64,000 nt of DNA from an uncultured Acidovorax sp. (GTDB taxonomy: Bacteria > Pseudomonadota > Gammaproteobacteria > Burkholderiales > Burkholderiaceae_C). The stretch covers positions 1-64,000 of the forward strand of contig CAJYHL010000041.1 of assembly GCA_913774625.1 (NCBI GenBank), read 5' to 3'. A program made the translations under genes and the position numbers. This document shows positions 62,780 to 64,000 of this stretch, piece after piece. Position 1 is the stretch's first letter. Every line of letters starts with the position of its first letter. A model generated the notes under the pieces. The model saw nothing but the letters and a program-made list of their open reading frames with translations, was not told the DNA's origin and made no database searches.

Positions 62780-63784
62780 ATGGCTGAGCGCAGCGCCCTG
62801 CAAGAAGGCCTGGTGGTCGCGGGCCATGGCCGCCACTGCCTGGTCGAAACGCCCGACGGCGCCCGCCGCATCTGCCATCCGCGCGGCAAGAAGAGCCAGG
62901 CCGTGGTGGGCGACCGCGTGCTGTGGCAGGCGCCGCCGCCCGGACAGGGCGACGAAGGAACGATCGAGCGCATCCAGGAGCGGCGCAACCTCTTCTACCG
63001 CCAGGACGAGATCCGCACCAAGTCCTTCGCGGCCAATCTGGACCAGGTGCTGATCCTGATCGCGGCCGAGCCGGTGTTTTCCGAAAGCCAGCTGGCGCGC
63101 GCCCTGATCGCGGCCGAGGCCGAGCGCATCGAGCCCATCATCGCGCTCAACAAGAGCGACCTGGTCGAACCCTTCGCCCGTGCCTGGGAGCGCCTCTGGC
63201 CGTATCGCCACATGGGCGGCGACGGCGGCGCCAGCGAGGGCAGCGGCACGGCGGGCCATCCGCACCATTACCGCGTGCTGCCGCTCTCGCTCGCCGAATC
63301 GGCCGAGGTGGACCGCCAGGCGCTGCTGCAGCTGCTGCACGGCAAGACCACGCTGGTGCTGGGCCCGTCGGGCTCGGGCAAGAGCACTCTCATCAACCTG
63401 CTGGTGCCCGGCGCCACGGTGCTGACGGGCGAGATCTCGCAGGCGCTCAACTCCGGCAAGCACACCACCACCAGCACCACGCTGTACTGGGTCGATCCGC
63501 AGGAGCGCACCACGGCGCTCATCGATTCGCCGGGCTTCCAGGAGTTCGGCCTGCACCATATCGGCCCGGCCGACCTGCCGCGCCTCATGCCCGACATAGG
63601 CCAGCATGCGGAGCGTTGCCGCTTCTACAACTGCACGCACCTGCACGAGCCCGGCTGCGCGGTGATGGAGCATGTGGACGGCCTGCAGGGCGAAGCGCGC
63701 ACCGGGCCGGGCGCCATCAGCGCCAGCCGCTACCAGATCTACGCCAACCTGTTCGCGGAACTGAGCGAGACGCGCCACTGGTGA
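62780..63784 (+). CDS. rsgA: Small ribosomal subunit biogenesis GTPase RsgA
   Basis: Circularly permuted GTPase of 334 aa that matures the 30S subunit. An OB-fold occupies residues 5-75. The permuted G motifs come as NKSD (G4, ALNKSDLVEP), then P-loop GPSGSGKST (G1), TTTSTT (G2) and DSPGFQE (G3). The zinc-binding C-terminus has CRFYNCTHLHEPGC. A Gly/Ser-rich insert (MGGDGGASEGSGTAGHPHH) after G4 is unusual in length. It is the last gene of the M48-phhB-rsgA group and converges on a CobD/CbiB-family gene. Confidence 0.96.
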   Translation: MAERSALQEGLVVAGHGRHCLVETPDGARRICHPRGKKSQAVVGDRVLWQAPPPGQGDEGTIERIQERRNLFYRQDEIRTKSFAANLDQVLILIAAEPVFSESQLARALIAAEAERIEPIIALNKSDLVEPFARAWERLWPYRHMGGDGGASEGSGTAGHPHHYRVLPLSLAESAEVDRQALLQLLHGKTTLVLGPSGSGKSTLINLLVPGATVLTGEISQALNSGKHTTTSTTLYWVDPQERTTALIDSPGFQEFGLHHIGPADLPRLMPDIGQHAERCRFYNCTHLHEPGCAVMEHVDGLQGEARTGPGAISASRYQIYANLFAELSETRHW

Positions 63785-63862
63785 ACGCGCCACCTGGATT
63801 CGCATCCGAGCGGCACGCAGCGCCTGCGAAACAGGGGCCTCCAGCTATAAAAAAAGCAGCGA

Positions 63863-64000
63863 TCAGCCCAGCAGGCGGGCGAAGGTCAGCAGCGCCAGCA
63901 GCAGCATCCACACCACCACCGAACGCCAGACCAGCCCCACCACGCTGCGCAGGTGGCCGATCTCCGGCGTGCGGCCGGGCGTGCTGTCGCTGTCAGCGCC
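63863..64000 (-). CDS. CobD/CbiB-family protein, 3' end only
   Basis: Partial gene cut by the window edge. The last 45 residues are visible, beginning at 64000 in frame: PEIGHLRSVVGLVWRSVVVW then a hydrophobic helix ending in LLTFARLLG. The C-terminus resembles the CobD/CbiB family, linked to cobinamide synthesis, though many Burkholderiales members seem not to be part of a cobalamin pathway. Only the end is seen, so identity is moderate. No convincing terminator follows; a T7 stretch in GCTTTTTTTATAGC has no stem. Confidence 0.6.
   Translation of the reverse strand, partial: GADSDSTPGRTPEIGHLRSVVGLVWRSVVVWMLLLALLTFARLLG

Noticed and set aside
1-64000. Search for CRISPR arrays, insertion sequences, toxin-antitoxin pairs and phage genes
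   Set aside because: No regularly spaced repeats, transposase, small toxin-antitoxin gene pair or phage structural gene was seen.

Overview
The window is a stretch of high-GC chromosome that reads as a betaproteobacterium of the order Burkholderiales, most likely family Comamonadaceae (Acidovorax-like). This placement is inferred from protein style and gene content: two orphan Bug-type tricarboxylate receptors, a BPSS1780-type membrane protein, the order polA / DUF2782 / thrB, and the order argH / algZ / algR. Genus and species cannot be read from the sequence alone. There is no insertion sequence, prophage, CRISPR array, rRNA operon or replication origin. One tRNA (Lys, CTT) is present.

Layout. 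1-2.6 kb: a palindromic extragenic repeat, a PAS-GGDEF diguanylate cyclase bracketed by a short inverted repeat, and undecaprenyl-diphosphatase. 2.8-6.5 kb: a small membrane protein, a LytS/LytTR-type two-component pair, and an FMN lactate-dehydrogenase-type enzyme. 6.6-17.1 kb: a minus-strand block with the alpha-2-macroglobulin / penicillin-binding protein 1C pair, unusually split by a chemoreceptor gene. 17.3-20.6 kb: OpgC-type acyltransferase, an esterase-like lipoprotein with a hairpin over its ribosome binding site, and an SGNH hydrolase. 20.7-26.1 kb: argH diverging from algZ/algR, a ZIP metal transporter, and a dienelactone-hydrolase-type enzyme. 26.2-29.5 kb: a GbsR-type regulator with two matching 22-bp operators, one at its own promoter and one before an operon of DCC protein, broken SDR remnant, DoxX-like protein, DUF2269 protein and full SDR. 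29.5-33.7 kb: racemase, amino-acid binding protein, D-amino-acid dehydrogenase and LysR regulator. 33.7-36.5 kb: Bug receptor, carboxymuconolactone-decarboxylase-type protein and LysR regulator. 36.5-48.4 kb: housekeeping genes (yghU, polA, DUF2782, thrB, nudK, uvrD) plus a PhoX phosphatase behind a recognisable Pho box. 48.5-51.8 kb: RpiR regulator diverging from an M20 peptidase and Bug receptor, with a clear promoter and operator. 51.9-64 kb: a secreted CxxC protein, guaC with a structured leader, tRNA-Lys, DUF3606, PCu(A)C copper chaperone, Bcr-type MFS, a second GGDEF protein, a DEAD-box helicase with a long leader, orn, Ste24-like M48 protease, phhB, rsgA, and the 3' end of a CobD/CbiB-family gene.

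How the genes work together. Several small self-contained regulons are visible, each with a regulator beside its presumed targets: GbsR with the DCC/DoxX/DUF2269/SDR membrane-redox operon, RpiR with the M20 peptidase and its receptor, and two LysR genes beside amino-acid and Bug-type uptake genes. The best candidate for an undescribed system is the GbsR-controlled operon at 26.2-29.5 kb. Next are the chemoreceptor inside the macroglobulin/PBP1C pair, the guaC leader, and the extragenic palindrome with its repeat pair around the first cyclase gene.
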